Assembly: GCA_965216955.1 (NCBI GenBank)
Contig: CBDCGV010000009.1
Span: 186,001-250,000, forward strand
Direction of reading: 5' to 3'
Source of the DNA: CBDCGV01 sp965216955
GTDB taxonomy: Bacteria > Bacteroidota > Bacteroidia > Chitinophagales > JADIYW01
Length of the DNA: 64,000 bases
Shown here: one piece after another, positions 17,777 to 26,254 of the stretch
Position numbering within the stretch: position 1 is the first letter of the stretch
Layout of the letters: each line of letters begins with the position of its first letter
The notes under the pieces: generated by a model
The model's database searches: none
Told to the model about the DNA's origin: nothing
The model's input: only the letters and a program-made list of their open reading frames with translations
Position numbers and translations under genes: made by a program

Positions 17777-18448
17777 TTATGCCTTATCTTCTTCTGTTTC
17801 ATTGTTAGTCTCCTCCTCAACTGCAGCATCTTCTTGTTGTTTTTCTTCTTCTACTGCTTCAGCAACGATTTCTTCAGTTGTTTCAACTGCTTCTGTAGTT
17901 TCCGCTACTGCCTCTTCTACCACCGCTTCCGTCTTTTCTTCTGCAACTATAGCAGCAGTTTCTTCAACAACCTCTTCTTTGTTCTCGGCTGCCGGTGCCG
18001 GTGCTGCCTCTTCATTAGACTTTTTCTTTCCTCTTCTTGTTCGCTTTTTCTTACCCGTAGATTTTGCTTTCTTATCTAAAACATATGTTTCATTAAAATC
18101 TACCAATTCAATTAAGCTAATCTCTGCATTGTCCCCTTGACGATTTCCCAACCTTATTACACGTGTATACCCGCCAGGCCTATCTCCTATTTTTTGAGCA
18201 ATAGCATCAAACAATTCTGTCACTGCCTCCTTATTTTGCAAATAACCAAATACAACTCTTCTGTTTTGAGTAGTATTTGTTTTAGCCTTTGTAATCAATG
18301 GCTCAATATATCTTCTCAAGGCCTTAGCTTTAGCAGTAGTTGTCTGAATTCTCTTATACTTTATGAGAGAGCATGCCTGATTGGCAAGTAAAGCTCTACG
18401 ATGCCCTTTCTTTCTACTTAAATGATTTATTTTCTTTCCGTGCCGCAT
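17777..18448 (-). CDS. rplQ: 50S ribosomal protein L17 (bL17) with long acidic tail
   Basis: The core (residues 1-120) is canonical bL17: MRHGKKINHLSRKKGHRRAL at the start, then TTTAKAKALRRYIEPLIT, and DRPGGYTRVIRL. bL17 lines the peptide exit side of the 50S subunit. After residue 120 comes a basic linker (KKKRTRRGKKK near 133-143) and then about 80 residues made almost only of Glu, Ala, Val and Thr, a strongly acidic low-complexity tail. Total 223 residues compared with about 120-130 in E. coli. Tails on bL17 are known in Bacteroidota; this one is long. Last gene of the ribosomal cluster, 10 bp after rpoA. Confidence 0.97.
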   Translation of the reverse strand: MRHGKKINHLSRKKGHRRALLANQACSLIKYKRIQTTTAKAKALRRYIEPLITKAKTNTTQNRRVVFGYLQNKEAVTELFDAIAQKIGDRPGGYTRVIRLGNRQGDNAEISLIELVDFNETYVLDKKAKSTGKKKRTRRGKKKSNEEAAPAPAAENKEEVVEETAAIVAEEKTEAVVEEAVAETTEAVETTEEIVAEAVEEEKQQEDAAVEEETNNETEEDKA

Positions 18449-18458
18449 TGTTCAACTT

Positions 18459-19451
18459 TTACTCGTCTAATTTAAATTTAGATATGTCCATTCCAAAGTT
18501 CAGCCCTTTCTCAATAATTAACTGCTCTATCTCAACTAATGATTTTCTACCGAAATTTCTAAACTTCAATAGTTCGTTTGTATCATATTTTACTAATTCA
18601 GCCAAAGAGCCAATTTTAGCAGCCTTTAAGCAGTTATATGCTCTTACAGAAAGATCCAAATCTTCAAGAGGTGTTTTTAATATTTTTCTCATGTGCAATA
18701 CATGTTCGTCCACAACCTCTTCCTCTTTACTTTCTTCCGTATCGAAGGTAATGTTCTCATCAGAGATCAACATTAAGTGTTGAATCATGATTTTAGCAGA
18801 CTCTTTAATTGCATCTTCAGGATGTATTGTGCCATCCGTTGTAATATCAATTATTAGTTTCTCGTAATCTGTTTTTTGTTCAACCCTAGTATTTTCTACT
18901 CTATAGTTCACCTTTTTAATTGGTGTAAATATCGAATCAACAGCAATAACTCCAACTAGAGAGTCATCAATATTTTGCTCTTCTGCAGAAACGTAACCTC
19001 TTCCTTTACCAATCGTTAATTCGATTTCTAAGTGAACAGATTTGTCCATACTACAAATTACCAAATCAGGATTTGTTACCTCAAATGCATTGGTATGACT
19101 TTCAATATCTCCCGCTTTGAAAGAAGCTTGATTTTTAATTGATATGAACAATTTCTCATCGCCAATTTCATCATCCAATAATTTTTTCAATCTAACTTGC
19201 TTCAGATTAAGGATGATTTCCGTTACATCTTCAATTACTCCTTTGATTGTAGAAAACTCATGATCTACTCCTGATAATTTAATGGAAGTAATTGCATAAC
19301 CTTCTAAAGAAGACAACAATACTCTTCTGATAGAATTTCCAATGGTTGCACCAAATCCTGGTTCCAATGGAGCAAACTCAAATGTACCTTCAAAGTCGGT
19401 TGCTTTCTGAAGAATTATTTTATCTGGTTTCTGAAATGCTAAAATTGACAT
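18459..19451 (-). CDS. rpoA: RNA polymerase alpha subunit
   Basis: A 330-residue scaffold subunit for polymerase assembly. The N-terminal domain (to about 235) includes GFGATIGNSIRRVLLSSLEG, the dimer interface helix, and GRGYV. The C-terminal domain (about 255-330) has LDLSVRAYNCLKAA and LLKFRNFGRKSLVEIEQ, the helix-hairpin-helix surface that contacts UP elements and activators. The linker is acidic (ESKEEEVVDE). It sits in the conserved rpsD-rpoA-rplQ order. Confidence 0.98.
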   Translation of the reverse strand: MSILAFQKPDKIILQKATDFEGTFEFAPLEPGFGATIGNSIRRVLLSSLEGYAITSIKLSGVDHEFSTIKGVIEDVTEIILNLKQVRLKKLLDDEIGDEKLFISIKNQASFKAGDIESHTNAFEVTNPDLVICSMDKSVHLEIELTIGKGRGYVSAEEQNIDDSLVGVIAVDSIFTPIKKVNYRVENTRVEQKTDYEKLIIDITTDGTIHPEDAIKESAKIMIQHLMLISDENITFDTEESKEEEVVDEHVLHMRKILKTPLEDLDLSVRAYNCLKAAKIGSLAELVKYDTNELLKFRNFGRKSLVEIEQLIIEKGLNFGMDISKFKLDE

Positions 19452-19478
19452 TTGATTAATTTCTTTTTGTGAAAAATA

Positions 19479-20087
19479 TTATTTAGAGTAAAGTTCAACA
19501 ACGAGCTGTTCCTTGATATTTTCAGGAATTGCTTCCCTACTAGGAATCTCAATATATTTGCCTTGCAAAGTTGCTGCATCAAACTCTAACCAAGGATATT
19601 TTTTTACGCGATCCAATGGAACAGTTTCTTGAATCATATCCATTCCAACTGACTTTGCTCTAATACCAACTACGTCTCCTATTTTTAAAGAAAAAGAAGG
19701 AATGTTGGTTATACGCCCATTTACTGTTACATGTTTATGTGCTACCAATTGACGAGCTGCTCTTCTTGTAGGTGCTAATCCCAATCTGAAAACAGTATTA
19801 TCTAAACGCTGCTCCAATAATTGAAGTAAGATTTCCCCAGTAATTCCTTTTCTTCTAGAAGCCTCTTTAAAAAGGTTCAAAAATTGTCTTTCCAAAAGAC
19901 CATAGGTGTATTTTGCTTTTTGCTTTTCTTTCAACTGAATACCATATTCAGACTGCGACTTTCTTCTTCTGGAATTACCATGTTGACCAGGAGCATACTT
20001 TCTTCTTTCAAAGTTTTTGTCGTAACCATAAATGGATTCTCCGAACGATCTTGATTTTTTAGTCTTTGGACCTCTGTATCTTGCCAT
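19479..20087 (-). CDS. rpsD: 30S ribosomal protein S4 (uS4)
   Basis: Primary 16S rRNA binder that nucleates 30S assembly. 202 residues. The N-terminal segment lacks the zinc-binding cysteines found in some uS4 forms. The S4 RNA-binding domain is visible from about residue 93: LEQRLDNTVFRLGLAPTRRA followed by ARQLVAHKHVTVNGR. Located between rpsK and rpoA. Confidence 0.98.
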   Translation of the reverse strand: MARYRGPKTKKSRSFGESIYGYDKNFERRKYAPGQHGNSRRRKSQSEYGIQLKEKQKAKYTYGLLERQFLNLFKEASRRKGITGEILLQLLEQRLDNTVFRLGLAPTRRAARQLVAHKHVTVNGRITNIPSFSLKIGDVVGIRAKSVGMDMIQETVPLDRVKKYPWLEFDAATLQGKYIEIPSREAIPENIKEQLVVELYSK

Positions 20088-20113
20088 TACTTAATCTTTC
20101 TTCTATTCGTTTA

Positions 20114-20503
20114 TTAAACTCTTCTTCTTTTAGGTGGTCTGCAACCATTATGTGGGATTGGAGTAATATCTTTTATCATGGTTACTTCAATTCCAACCGT
20201 GTTGATTGTTCTAATGGCAGATTCTCTACCTGCACCAGGACCTTTTACAAAAACTTCCACTCTCTTCAATCCTGCATCTAAAGCCACTTGCGCAGCATCA
20301 GTCGCCGCCATTTGCGCAGCATAAGGTGTACTTTTCTTCGACCCTCTAAATCCAGATTTCCCAGCTGTACCCCAAGAAATAACCTGTCCTTGTTTATTTG
20401 TAAAAGTGATGATGATATTATTGAAACTCGCTTTGATATAAGCTTTTCCTTCTGCTTCAACTTTTACTTTTCTTTTTTTAGATGCTTTTTTAGTCTTTGC
20501 CAT
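20114..20503 (-). CDS. rpsK: 30S ribosomal protein S11 (uS11)
   Basis: Platform protein of the 30S subunit near the mRNA exit. 129 residues with a lysine-rich N-terminus, then IKASFNNIIITFTNKQGQV, SWGTAGKSGFRGSKKSTPYA and the closing DITPIPHNGCRPPKRRRV, all canonical. 21 bp separate it from rpsM. Confidence 0.98.
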   Translation of the reverse strand: MAKTKKASKKRKVKVEAEGKAYIKASFNNIIITFTNKQGQVISWGTAGKSGFRGSKKSTPYAAQMAATDAAQVALDAGLKRVEVFVKGPGAGRESAIRTINTVGIEVTMIKDITPIPHNGCRPPKRRRV

Positions 20504-20524
20504 TCCAAAAATTTGTCTTAACTA

Positions 20525-20902
20525 TTATTTAGTTGCTTTTTTCTTACCTGCTACTGTTTTCTTCTTACCCTTTCTAGTTCTAGCATTAGTTTTTGTCTTC
20601 TGCCCTCTTACAGGTAATCCTTTACGGTGTCTAATACCTCTATAAGATCCAATATCCATTAAACGTTTAATGTTTAATTGTACTTCAGATCTAAGTGCTC
20701 CTTCTACCTTTAAGTCATTATTGATTACATTTCTTATGTTGGTAGCTTCCTCATCAGACCAATCCTGAACCTTTTTATCAGGATCAACACTTGCTTTTTC
20801 CAAAATTTCTTTTGCCAACGTATTACCAATGCCGTAAATATAGGTTAGTCCTATACATCCTCTCTTATTTCTTGGTAAATCTACACCTGCAATTCTTGCC
20901 AT
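20525..20902 (-). CDS. rpsM: 30S ribosomal protein S13 (uS13)
   Basis: Head protein contacting the 50S subunit and P-site tRNA. 125 residues. It starts MARIAGVDLPRNKRG, has the helix-two-turn-helix segment YIYGIGNTLAKEIL, and the 3' portion YRGIRHRKGLPVRGQKTKTN, with a lysine-rich tail. 3 bp from rpmJ. Confidence 0.98.
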   Translation of the reverse strand: MARIAGVDLPRNKRGCIGLTYIYGIGNTLAKEILEKASVDPDKKVQDWSDEEATNIRNVINNDLKVEGALRSEVQLNIKRLMDIGSYRGIRHRKGLPVRGQKTKTNARTRKGKKKTVAGKKKATK

Positions 20903-20905
20903 ATC

Positions 20906-21022
20906 TTATCCTTGTCTTTGTTTAAACCTTGGGTTCTTTTTGTTAATCACATAAAGCTTCCCTTTCCTTCTGACAATCTTACAGTCAGCACTTCTCTTTT
21001 TTATTGACGCTCTAACTTTCAT
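20906..21022 (-). CDS. rpmJ: 50S ribosomal protein L36 (bL36)
   Basis: A 38-residue protein found by direct translation between infA and rpsM: MKVRASIKKRSADCKIVRRK, ending NKKNPRFKQRQG. Only one cysteine (residue 14) remains, so this is the zinc-free C-minus form of bL36. Position in the cluster (infA-rpmJ-rpsM) is standard. Confidence 0.96.
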   Translation of the reverse strand: MKVRASIKKRSADCKIVRRKGKLYVINKKNPRFKQRQG

Positions 21023-21029
21023 GTTATGC

Positions 21030-21248
21030 TTATTTATATCTATAAGTTATTCTTCCTCTGGTTAAATCGTATGGCGACATTTCAACTGCCACCTTATCTC
21101 CCGGAAGTATTCTAATGTAGAACATTCTCATTTTTCCCGAAATAGTGGCTACTATCTCATGTCCATTTTCAAGCTTAACTCGAAACATGGCATTTGATAA
21201 TGCTTCTGTTATTGTACCATCTAATTTTAAAAGCTCTTGCTTGGCCAT
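21030..21248 (-). CDS. infA: Translation initiation factor IF-1
   Basis: A 72-residue OB-fold protein that blocks the 30S A site during initiation. The start is the ATG at 21246-21248 (MAKQELLKLDGTITEAL); a longer frame from 21269 adds seven residues not found in the family. Motifs: FRVKLENGHEIVATISGKMR and GDKVAVEMSPYDLTRGRITY. Just upstream on the minus strand is TTTGCAGTCCGAAAA (21256-21270), shared with the rpsL promoter region, which suggests an internal promoter here. Confidence 0.97.
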   Translation of the reverse strand: MAKQELLKLDGTITEALSNAMFRVKLENGHEIVATISGKMRMFYIRILPGDKVAVEMSPYDLTRGRITYRYK

Positions 21249-21255
21249 CTTAATT

Positions 21256-21274
21256 TTTTCGGACTGCAAATATC
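21256..21274 (-). promoter_or_regulatory. Possible internal promoter before infA
   Basis: On the minus strand GATATTTG (21267-21274) differs from the -7 consensus TAnnTTTG at one base. It runs into the 15-nt sequence TTTGCAGTCCGAAAA, which is identical to the start-site region of the rpsL promoter. No good -33 element was found in the 3' end of map, so the evidence rests on the shared block. Confidence 0.4.
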
Positions 21275-21281
21275 GGATTTT

Positions 21282-22082
21282 TTATCTAAAATCCTGAATT
21301 TCATCATTGTTTTTTAGCGCTTCGAATATTATATCATGATTTGATAATATATCAGCTTTCCCCTTACCAACTGCCACCGTATGCTCAAAATGTGCTGAAG
21401 GCTTCTTATCCGCCGTAGCTATGGTCCATCCATCCTTCAATTTTATAACATTTTTAGTCCCCATATTGATCATTGGCTCAATAGCGATAACCAATCCTCT
21501 CAGCAATTTAAGGCCTCTACCTCTCTTACCATAATTAGGTACATTAGGCTCCTCATGCAACTTCTTTCCTACTCCGTGCCCAATTAAATCTCTAACTACA
21601 CCATATCCATTCTGTTTTTCTGTATGGTTTTGTATGGCAAAACCAATATCTCCAATTCTTTTTCCTTCTATAGCTTGTTCAATGCCTTTATATAGTGATT
21701 CATTGGTTATCCTGAGTAGTTTTCTATTTTCTTCTGTTATTTCTCCAATTGGATATGTAAAGGCTGAATCACCATAAAACTCGTTCATTTTAACACCACA
21801 ATCAATAGAAACTAAATCTCCAGGTAATAATTCCCTATTACTGGGCAGACCATGAACCACTTCTTCATTTGTAGAGATTAATAATGTAGAAGGACAGCCG
21901 TACAATCCTTTAAACCCAGGAATTCCACCATTATCTCTAATAAACTCTTCTGCTACTTTATCAAGTAACTTTGTTTCTACACCGGGTTTTAAAAGTTTTG
22001 AAACTTCAACGTGTGTTTGGCATACCAAAAGGGAGCTTTTCCGAATTAACTCTATTTCATCAGCTGTCTTGTAATAGATCAT
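21282..22082 (-). CDS. map: Methionine aminopeptidase, type I
   Basis: Removes the initiator methionine from nascent proteins. 266 residues, single-domain type Ia. The five metal ligands are visible: two Asp in SIDCGVKMNEFYGDSAFTY, His in GHGVGKKLHEEP, Glu in AIEPM, and Glu in the C-terminal region of FEHTVAVG. The C-terminus carries about 20 residues beyond the core. It lies between secY (8-bp gap) and infA in the spc/alpha part of the cluster; adk is not present here. Confidence 0.97.
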   Translation of the reverse strand: MIYYKTADEIELIRKSSLLVCQTHVEVSKLLKPGVETKLLDKVAEEFIRDNGGIPGFKGLYGCPSTLLISTNEEVVHGLPSNRELLPGDLVSIDCGVKMNEFYGDSAFTYPIGEITEENRKLLRITNESLYKGIEQAIEGKRIGDIGFAIQNHTEKQNGYGVVRDLIGHGVGKKLHEEPNVPNYGKRGRGLKLLRGLVIAIEPMINMGTKNVIKLKDGWTIATADKKPSAHFEHTVAVGKGKADILSNHDIIFEALKNNDEIQDFR

Positions 22083-22090
22083 GTGACAAC

Positions 22091-23431
22091 TTACATTCCC
22101 CCTATGGAAGACCGACCTTTAATTTTTGATCCTGTTTTTGTAAGTCCATCATAATGCCTCATTAACAAATGAGACTCAACCTGTTGGAGTGTATCAAGCA
22201 CTACGGCCACCATAATAAGCAACGATGTTCCTCCGAAGAAAATTGCAAATTGACTATTTACACCAAAAGCCATGGCAAAAGCTGGAAGAATAGCAACAAT
22301 ACCCAAGAAAATAGACCCTGGTAATGTAATCCTAGACATAATTGTATCTATAAATTCTGCTGTTTGTTTTCCTGGCCTAACTCCCGGAATAAATCCATTA
22401 TTTCTTTTCAAATCATCTGCCATTTGAACAGGGTTAATAATTAAAGCCGTATAGAAATAAGTAAAAAGTACTACTAATAAAAATGACAGAATATTATATG
22501 GAACAGAAGTAAAGTCTGAGAACTGCGCTAATAGTCCCCCTCCAGCTTGCGCATTAGGGAAAAACTGTGAGATTGTGCCTGGAATGAATAAAAATGCTTG
22601 CGCAAAGATAATAGGCATCACACCTGCGATATTTACTTTTAATGGAATATATTGCCTTACTCCACCATATTGCTTATTTCCAACTACTCTTTTAGCATAC
22701 TGTACAGGTATTTTTCTTGTTGCCTGAACTAAAGCTATACAAGCTATTACCACTAATAACAATGCTGCCATTTCAAGGAAAAAGAATACCAATCCACCAG
22801 TACTACCTGCCACTTTAGATTGAAATTCACTTAATAGTGCTCCAGGCAAAGTAGCAATAATACCCACCATGATTAGCAAAGAAATACCATTCCCTATTCC
22901 TCTATCCGTAATTTTTTCACCAAGCCACATTACGAAAATGGTTCCACCTGTTAAAACAATTGTTGTTGAGAGCCAAAACAGTCCTGGAGGAATTGTAACA
23001 GCACCTTGCGCTAAAAAAGTCAAAAACTTAACATATGCTGAAGCTTGAAAAGCTGTTATAAACACAGTAGAGACTCTGGTTATCTGATTAATTTTTCTCC
23101 TACCGCTTTCTCCCTCTCTCTGTATTTTCTGGAAATAAGGCACTGCTAACGTAAGCAATTGCATTACGATTGACGCTGAGATATAAGGCATAATCCCTAA
23201 TGCAAATACCGAGGCCCTACTAAAGGCTCCACCGGCAAACATGTTAAAGATTCCAAAAAGTCCTCCACTTCCTTGCGATGAAAGTGCATCTAACTGTGCA
23301 GGATCAATACCGGGAAGTACCACAAAAGAACCAATTCTATAAATGAGGCATAAACCTAACGTATAGAAAATTCTATTTCGTAGGTCTTCAATTTTAAAAA
23401 TATTTCTAAGTGTCTCTATAAATGCTTTCAT
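22091..23431 (-). CDS. secY: Protein translocase subunit SecY
   Basis: Pore subunit of the Sec translocon with ten predicted membrane helices in 446 residues. Typical motifs are FIETLRNIFKIEDLRNRI at the start, LGIMPYISASIVMQLL (TM2), GNGISLLIMVGII, and RNNGFIPGVRPGKQTAEFI in the cytosolic loop. Loops and length are normal. It is 18 bp after rplO. Confidence 0.98.
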   Translation of the reverse strand: MKAFIETLRNIFKIEDLRNRIFYTLGLCLIYRIGSFVVLPGIDPAQLDALSSQGSGGLFGIFNMFAGGAFSRASVFALGIMPYISASIVMQLLTLAVPYFQKIQREGESGRRKINQITRVSTVFITAFQASAYVKFLTFLAQGAVTIPPGLFWLSTTIVLTGGTIFVMWLGEKITDRGIGNGISLLIMVGIIATLPGALLSEFQSKVAGSTGGLVFFFLEMAALLLVVIACIALVQATRKIPVQYAKRVVGNKQYGGVRQYIPLKVNIAGVMPIIFAQAFLFIPGTISQFFPNAQAGGGLLAQFSDFTSVPYNILSFLLVVLFTYFYTALIINPVQMADDLKRNNGFIPGVRPGKQTAEFIDTIMSRITLPGSIFLGIVAILPAFAMAFGVNSQFAIFFGGTSLLIMVAVVLDTLQQVESHLLMRHYDGLTKTGSKIKGRSSIGGM

Positions 23432-23449
23432 GCGAAGTTTGAGATAATA

Positions 23450-23899
23450 TTATTCAATTGTAATTGCTGAGCCTCCTACAGCTTCTATTGCCTCTTTGGC
23501 TTTTGCACTAAAAGAATGCGCATGAACAGTTAACTTACTTTTTATCTCGCCATTTGCAAGCACTTTGATAAGATCAGAGGCCTTCACTAGTTTTAAAGCT
23601 CTGTATTGGTCAAAGTCGAAAGTAGTAATATTGTTTTTATCTGCTAATTCTTGTAGCTGAGCAACGTTGAATATTCTATATTCAATACGATTGATATTTT
23701 TAAATCCTTTTTTAGGAACTCTTCTTTGAAGTGGCATTTGTCCACCTTCAAAACCTTTTTTCCTTTTATATCCAGATCTTGACTGAGCTCCTTTATGTCC
23801 TCTTGTGGATGTACCTCCACGACCAGAACCTTGCCCTCTACCAATTCTTTTGCTTTTCTTTATTGAACCTTTTGCTGGTTTAAGATTTGTCAAGTCCAT
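23450..23899 (-). CDS. rplO: 50S ribosomal protein L15 (uL15)
   Basis: Late-assembly 50S protein of 149 residues. The glycine- and arginine-rich N-terminus (GRGQGSGRGGTSTRGHKGAQ at 22-41) penetrates rRNA; the C-terminal globular part ends LTVHAHSFSAKAKEAIEAVG. It starts one base after the rpmD stop. Confidence 0.98.
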   Translation of the reverse strand: MDLTNLKPAKGSIKKSKRIGRGQGSGRGGTSTRGHKGAQSRSGYKRKKGFEGGQMPLQRRVPKKGFKNINRIEYRIFNVAQLQELADKNNITTFDFDQYRALKLVKASDLIKVLANGEIKSKLTVHAHSFSAKAKEAIEAVGGSAITIE

Positions 23900-23900
23900 T

Positions 23901-24098
23901 TTATACTTCTTCTACTTTTAATAAATGCTTTACTTTTTCTATCATCCCCAAAACCTGTGGTGACGACTCTATCTCTTTCGAGCTATTCATCTTTTTAAGA
24001 CCTAAAGCCAACATTGTTCTCTTTTGTCTTTCAGGTCTCCCTATCACACTTCTTACCTGAGTAATTTTTATTTTTTTTGCTGCCATTTTCTTAGCCAT
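23901..24098 (-). CDS. rpmD: 50S ribosomal protein L30 (uL30)
   Basis: A small protein with the uL30 core KIKITQVRSVIGRPERQKRT. The start is set at the ATG at 24098 (MAKKMAAKKIKIT), which overlaps the rpsE stop in ATGGCTAA; an alternative start is the ATG at 24086 (MAAKKIKIT). Frames reaching 24137 lie inside rpsE and are unlikely. 61-65 residues, normal for the family. Confidence 0.94.
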   Translation of the reverse strand: MAKKMAAKKIKITQVRSVIGRPERQKRTMLALGLKKMNSSKEIESSPQVLGMIEKVKHLLKVEEV

Positions 24099-24609
24099 TA
24101 AAAACTTTATCCAATTGAATTCCTCTTTGTTTAGCAATCTTTAATGGATCTCTAAGCAAAGTTAGTGCTTTCACAGTTGCTTTAATCACATTGTGCGGGT
24201 TAGAAGACCCCATCGATTTTGCCAATACATTATGTACTCCTGCACTCTCCAAAACTGCTCTCATTGCTCCACCAGCAATAACTCCTGTACCATCAGAAGC
24301 AGGTTTCATAAAAACTTTTGCTCCGTCAAATTTAGCTAGTTGCTCATGAGGGATGGTTCCTTTATACAAAGGAACTTTTACTAAGTTTTTCTTTGCATCA
24401 TCAATTCCTTTAGTAATTGCCTCTGTAACTTCTCTCGCCTTACCTAAGCCATAGCCAACAGTACCATTTTCATCGCCAACTACTACCAATGCAGAAAAAC
24501 TAAATGTTCTACCCCCTTTAGTTACTTTAGCTACTCTTTGGATACTAACAACATTTTCTTTGAGCTCCATGTCGCTAGCTTTAATCTTCGATCCGCCTAA
24601 TTTTGCCAT
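24091..24609 (-). CDS. rpsE: 30S ribosomal protein S5 (uS5)
   Basis: Decoding-accuracy protein at the mRNA entry. 172 residues with the S5 double-stranded RNA-binding fold (VVSIQRVAKVTKGGRTFSFS, VVGDENGTVGYGLGKAREV) and C-terminal ASDGTGVIAGGAMRAVLE. It overlaps rpmD by 8 bp. Confidence 0.98.
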   Translation of the reverse strand: MAKLGGSKIKASDMELKENVVSIQRVAKVTKGGRTFSFSALVVVGDENGTVGYGLGKAREVTEAITKGIDDAKKNLVKVPLYKGTIPHEQLAKFDGAKVFMKPASDGTGVIAGGAMRAVLESAGVHNVLAKSMGSSNPHNVIKATVKALTLLRDPLKIAKQRGIQLDKVFNG

Positions 24610-24627
24610 CTATAATTATTCTTTAAT

Positions 24628-24981
24628 TTAAAATTTTAGTCCTCCTTCACGAGCACCTTCAGCCAAAGCTTTCACTCTTCCATGATATAAATATCCTCCT
24701 CTATCAAATACTACTACTTCAACACCTATGGCTATTGCTTTTTTCGCCAATTCTTCTCCAACAAGTTTTGCTGTTTCAATTCTTGTTTTAGCACTCTGCT
24801 CACTCGTTTTAGAACTCGCTGTTGTTAATGTATTTCCATTCACATCATCAATTAGCTGCGCATAGATTTCTTTATTGCTCCTAAAAACAGAAAGTCTAGG
24901 ACGATCAGCGGTACCTTTAATTTTTTTTCTGATACCACTACGAACTTTTCTTCTTCTTAAAACTCTTTTACCAGTTGCCAT
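24628..24981 (-). CDS. rplR: 50S ribosomal protein L18 (uL18)
   Basis: Binds 5S rRNA in the central protuberance. 117 residues; basic N-terminus (RRRKVRSGIRKKIKGTADRP), then LSVFRSNKEIYAQLIDD and a C-terminal VVFDRGGYLYHGRVKALAEG, as expected. Confidence 0.98.
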   Translation of the reverse strand: MATGKRVLRRRKVRSGIRKKIKGTADRPRLSVFRSNKEIYAQLIDDVNGNTLTTASSKTSEQSAKTRIETAKLVGEELAKKAIAIGVEVVVFDRGGYLYHGRVKALAEGAREGGLKF

Positions 24982-24995
24982 AACTAAGCTTTATT

Positions 24996-25550
24996 TTATT
25001 TACCAGCTGCTTTACCAGCCTTTCTTCTAAGTATTTCTCCTTTAAATTTAATCCCCTTCCCTTTGTAAGGCTCTGGTTTTCTAATAGATCTAATCTTTGC
25101 AGCCACTTGACCAATCAATTGCTTATCTATACTTTCCAGTCTTACCAATGGTGGCTGACCTTTTACAGTTTCGGTTGTCAATTTTACTTCTTCTGGTAAC
25201 AAAACCACTACAGGATGCGAGTATCCAACCATCAATTCTAACACTTGACCTTGATTGCTTGCTCTATATCCTACCCCCACTAATTCTAACTCCTTTACAT
25301 ATCCTTCACTAACTCCAACAATCATATTATTAATAAGTGAGCGATAAAGTCCATGCATGGCTTTATGTCTCTTTTGTTCTGTTGGTCTGGATACTGTTAG
25401 CTGCCCATCTTCAATCTTTAAGATCATATCACTATCGATCTTCTCTACAAGCTCTCCTTTTGGACCTTTAACTGTAATTAAATTATTGTCTCCAATCTTT
25501 ACTTCAACGCCTTGTGGCAATGCTATGGGTAAATTTCCTATTCGTGACAT
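24996..25550 (-). CDS. rplF: 50S ribosomal protein L6 (uL6)
   Basis: Two-repeat protein near the GTPase-associated centre. 184 residues beginning MSRIGNLPIALPQGVEV, with the LELVGVGYRA motif in the second repeat and the C-terminal signature EPYKGKGIKFKGEILRRKAG. Confidence 0.98.
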   Translation of the reverse strand: MSRIGNLPIALPQGVEVKIGDNNLITVKGPKGELVEKIDSDMILKIEDGQLTVSRPTEQKRHKAMHGLYRSLINNMIVGVSEGYVKELELVGVGYRASNQGQVLELMVGYSHPVVVLLPEEVKLTTETVKGQPPLVRLESIDKQLIGQVAAKIRSIRKPEPYKGKGIKFKGEILRRKAGKAAGK

Positions 25551-25562
25551 TGTCTTTCTTTT

Positions 25563-25961
25563 TTAAGATACGTAACACAATACCTCTCCTCCTACTTTTA
25601 GCTTAGCCGCTTCTTTGTTGGTTATAACTCCTTTAGAAGTTGTCAGTATTGCAATTCCCAATCCATTTTTTACTCGTGGTAAGCTACCTGTACCAGTATA
25701 TCTTCTTAAACCTGGTTTACTTACTCTAATTAATTCTCTAATAGCAGGAACATTATTGACATCATATTTTAATGCTACTTTAATTGTTCCTTGAGGACCT
25801 GTTTCGTCTTCAAATTTATACTTTAATATATATCCTTGATCAAAAAGAATTTCTGTAATTTTCTTTTTCATCTTTGAAGATGGAATCTCAACGATTTTAT
25901 GCCCTGCTAATTGAGCATTTCTAATTCGTGTTAAATAATCAGCTATTGGATCTGTTACCAT
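25563..25961 (-). CDS. rpsH: 30S ribosomal protein S8 (uS8)
   Basis: Central-domain 16S rRNA binder of 132 residues. It starts MVTDPIADYLTRIRNAQLAG and has the near-C-terminal motif GLGIAILTTSKGVITNKEA and an ending EVLCYVS. In other bacteria uS8 represses the spc operon translationally; an equivalent site here was not evident. Confidence 0.98.
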   Translation of the reverse strand: MVTDPIADYLTRIRNAQLAGHKIVEIPSSKMKKKITEILFDQGYILKYKFEDETGPQGTIKVALKYDVNNVPAIRELIRVSKPGLRRYTGTGSLPRVKNGLGIAILTTSKGVITNKEAAKLKVGGEVLCYVS

Positions 25962-25979
25962 TATTTGCTATTTATAATT

Positions 25980-26249
25980 TTACCAACTTGCTTTAGTTAC
26001 TCCCGGAATTTTTCCTTCCAGTGCAAGTTCTCTAAATTTTATTCTTGATATACCAAAGTATCTTATATACCCTCTTGGCCTTCCTGTAAGTGCACATCTA
26101 TTTCTCATTCTTACCTTAGAAGAATTTTTAGGCAACTTATCGAGCTCGCTCCAGTTACCTTCTTTTTTAAGTTGCGCTCTTTTTTCAGCATATTTTGCGA
26201 CCAACTTTGCTCTTTTGCGCTCACGCGCTTTCATTGATTCTTTAGCCAT
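25980..26249 (-). CDS. rpsN: 30S ribosomal protein S14 (uS14)
   Basis: 89 residues, the long zinc-independent form: it lacks the CxxC pairs and has the KNSSKVRMRNRCALTGRPRGY motif followed by FGISRIKFRELALEGKIPGV. It sits between rplE and rpsH as usual. Confidence 0.98.
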   Translation of the reverse strand: MAKESMKARERKRAKLVAKYAEKRAQLKKEGNWSELDKLPKNSSKVRMRNRCALTGRPRGYIRYFGISRIKFRELALEGKIPGVTKASW

Positions 26250-26254
26250 ATCTC

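Noticed and set aside
17760..18140. Serine-rich open frame antisense to the end of rplQ
   Set aside because: The Ser/Ala/Val runs are the mirror of the Glu/Ala-rich L17 tail; no start signal and the sense gene is certain.
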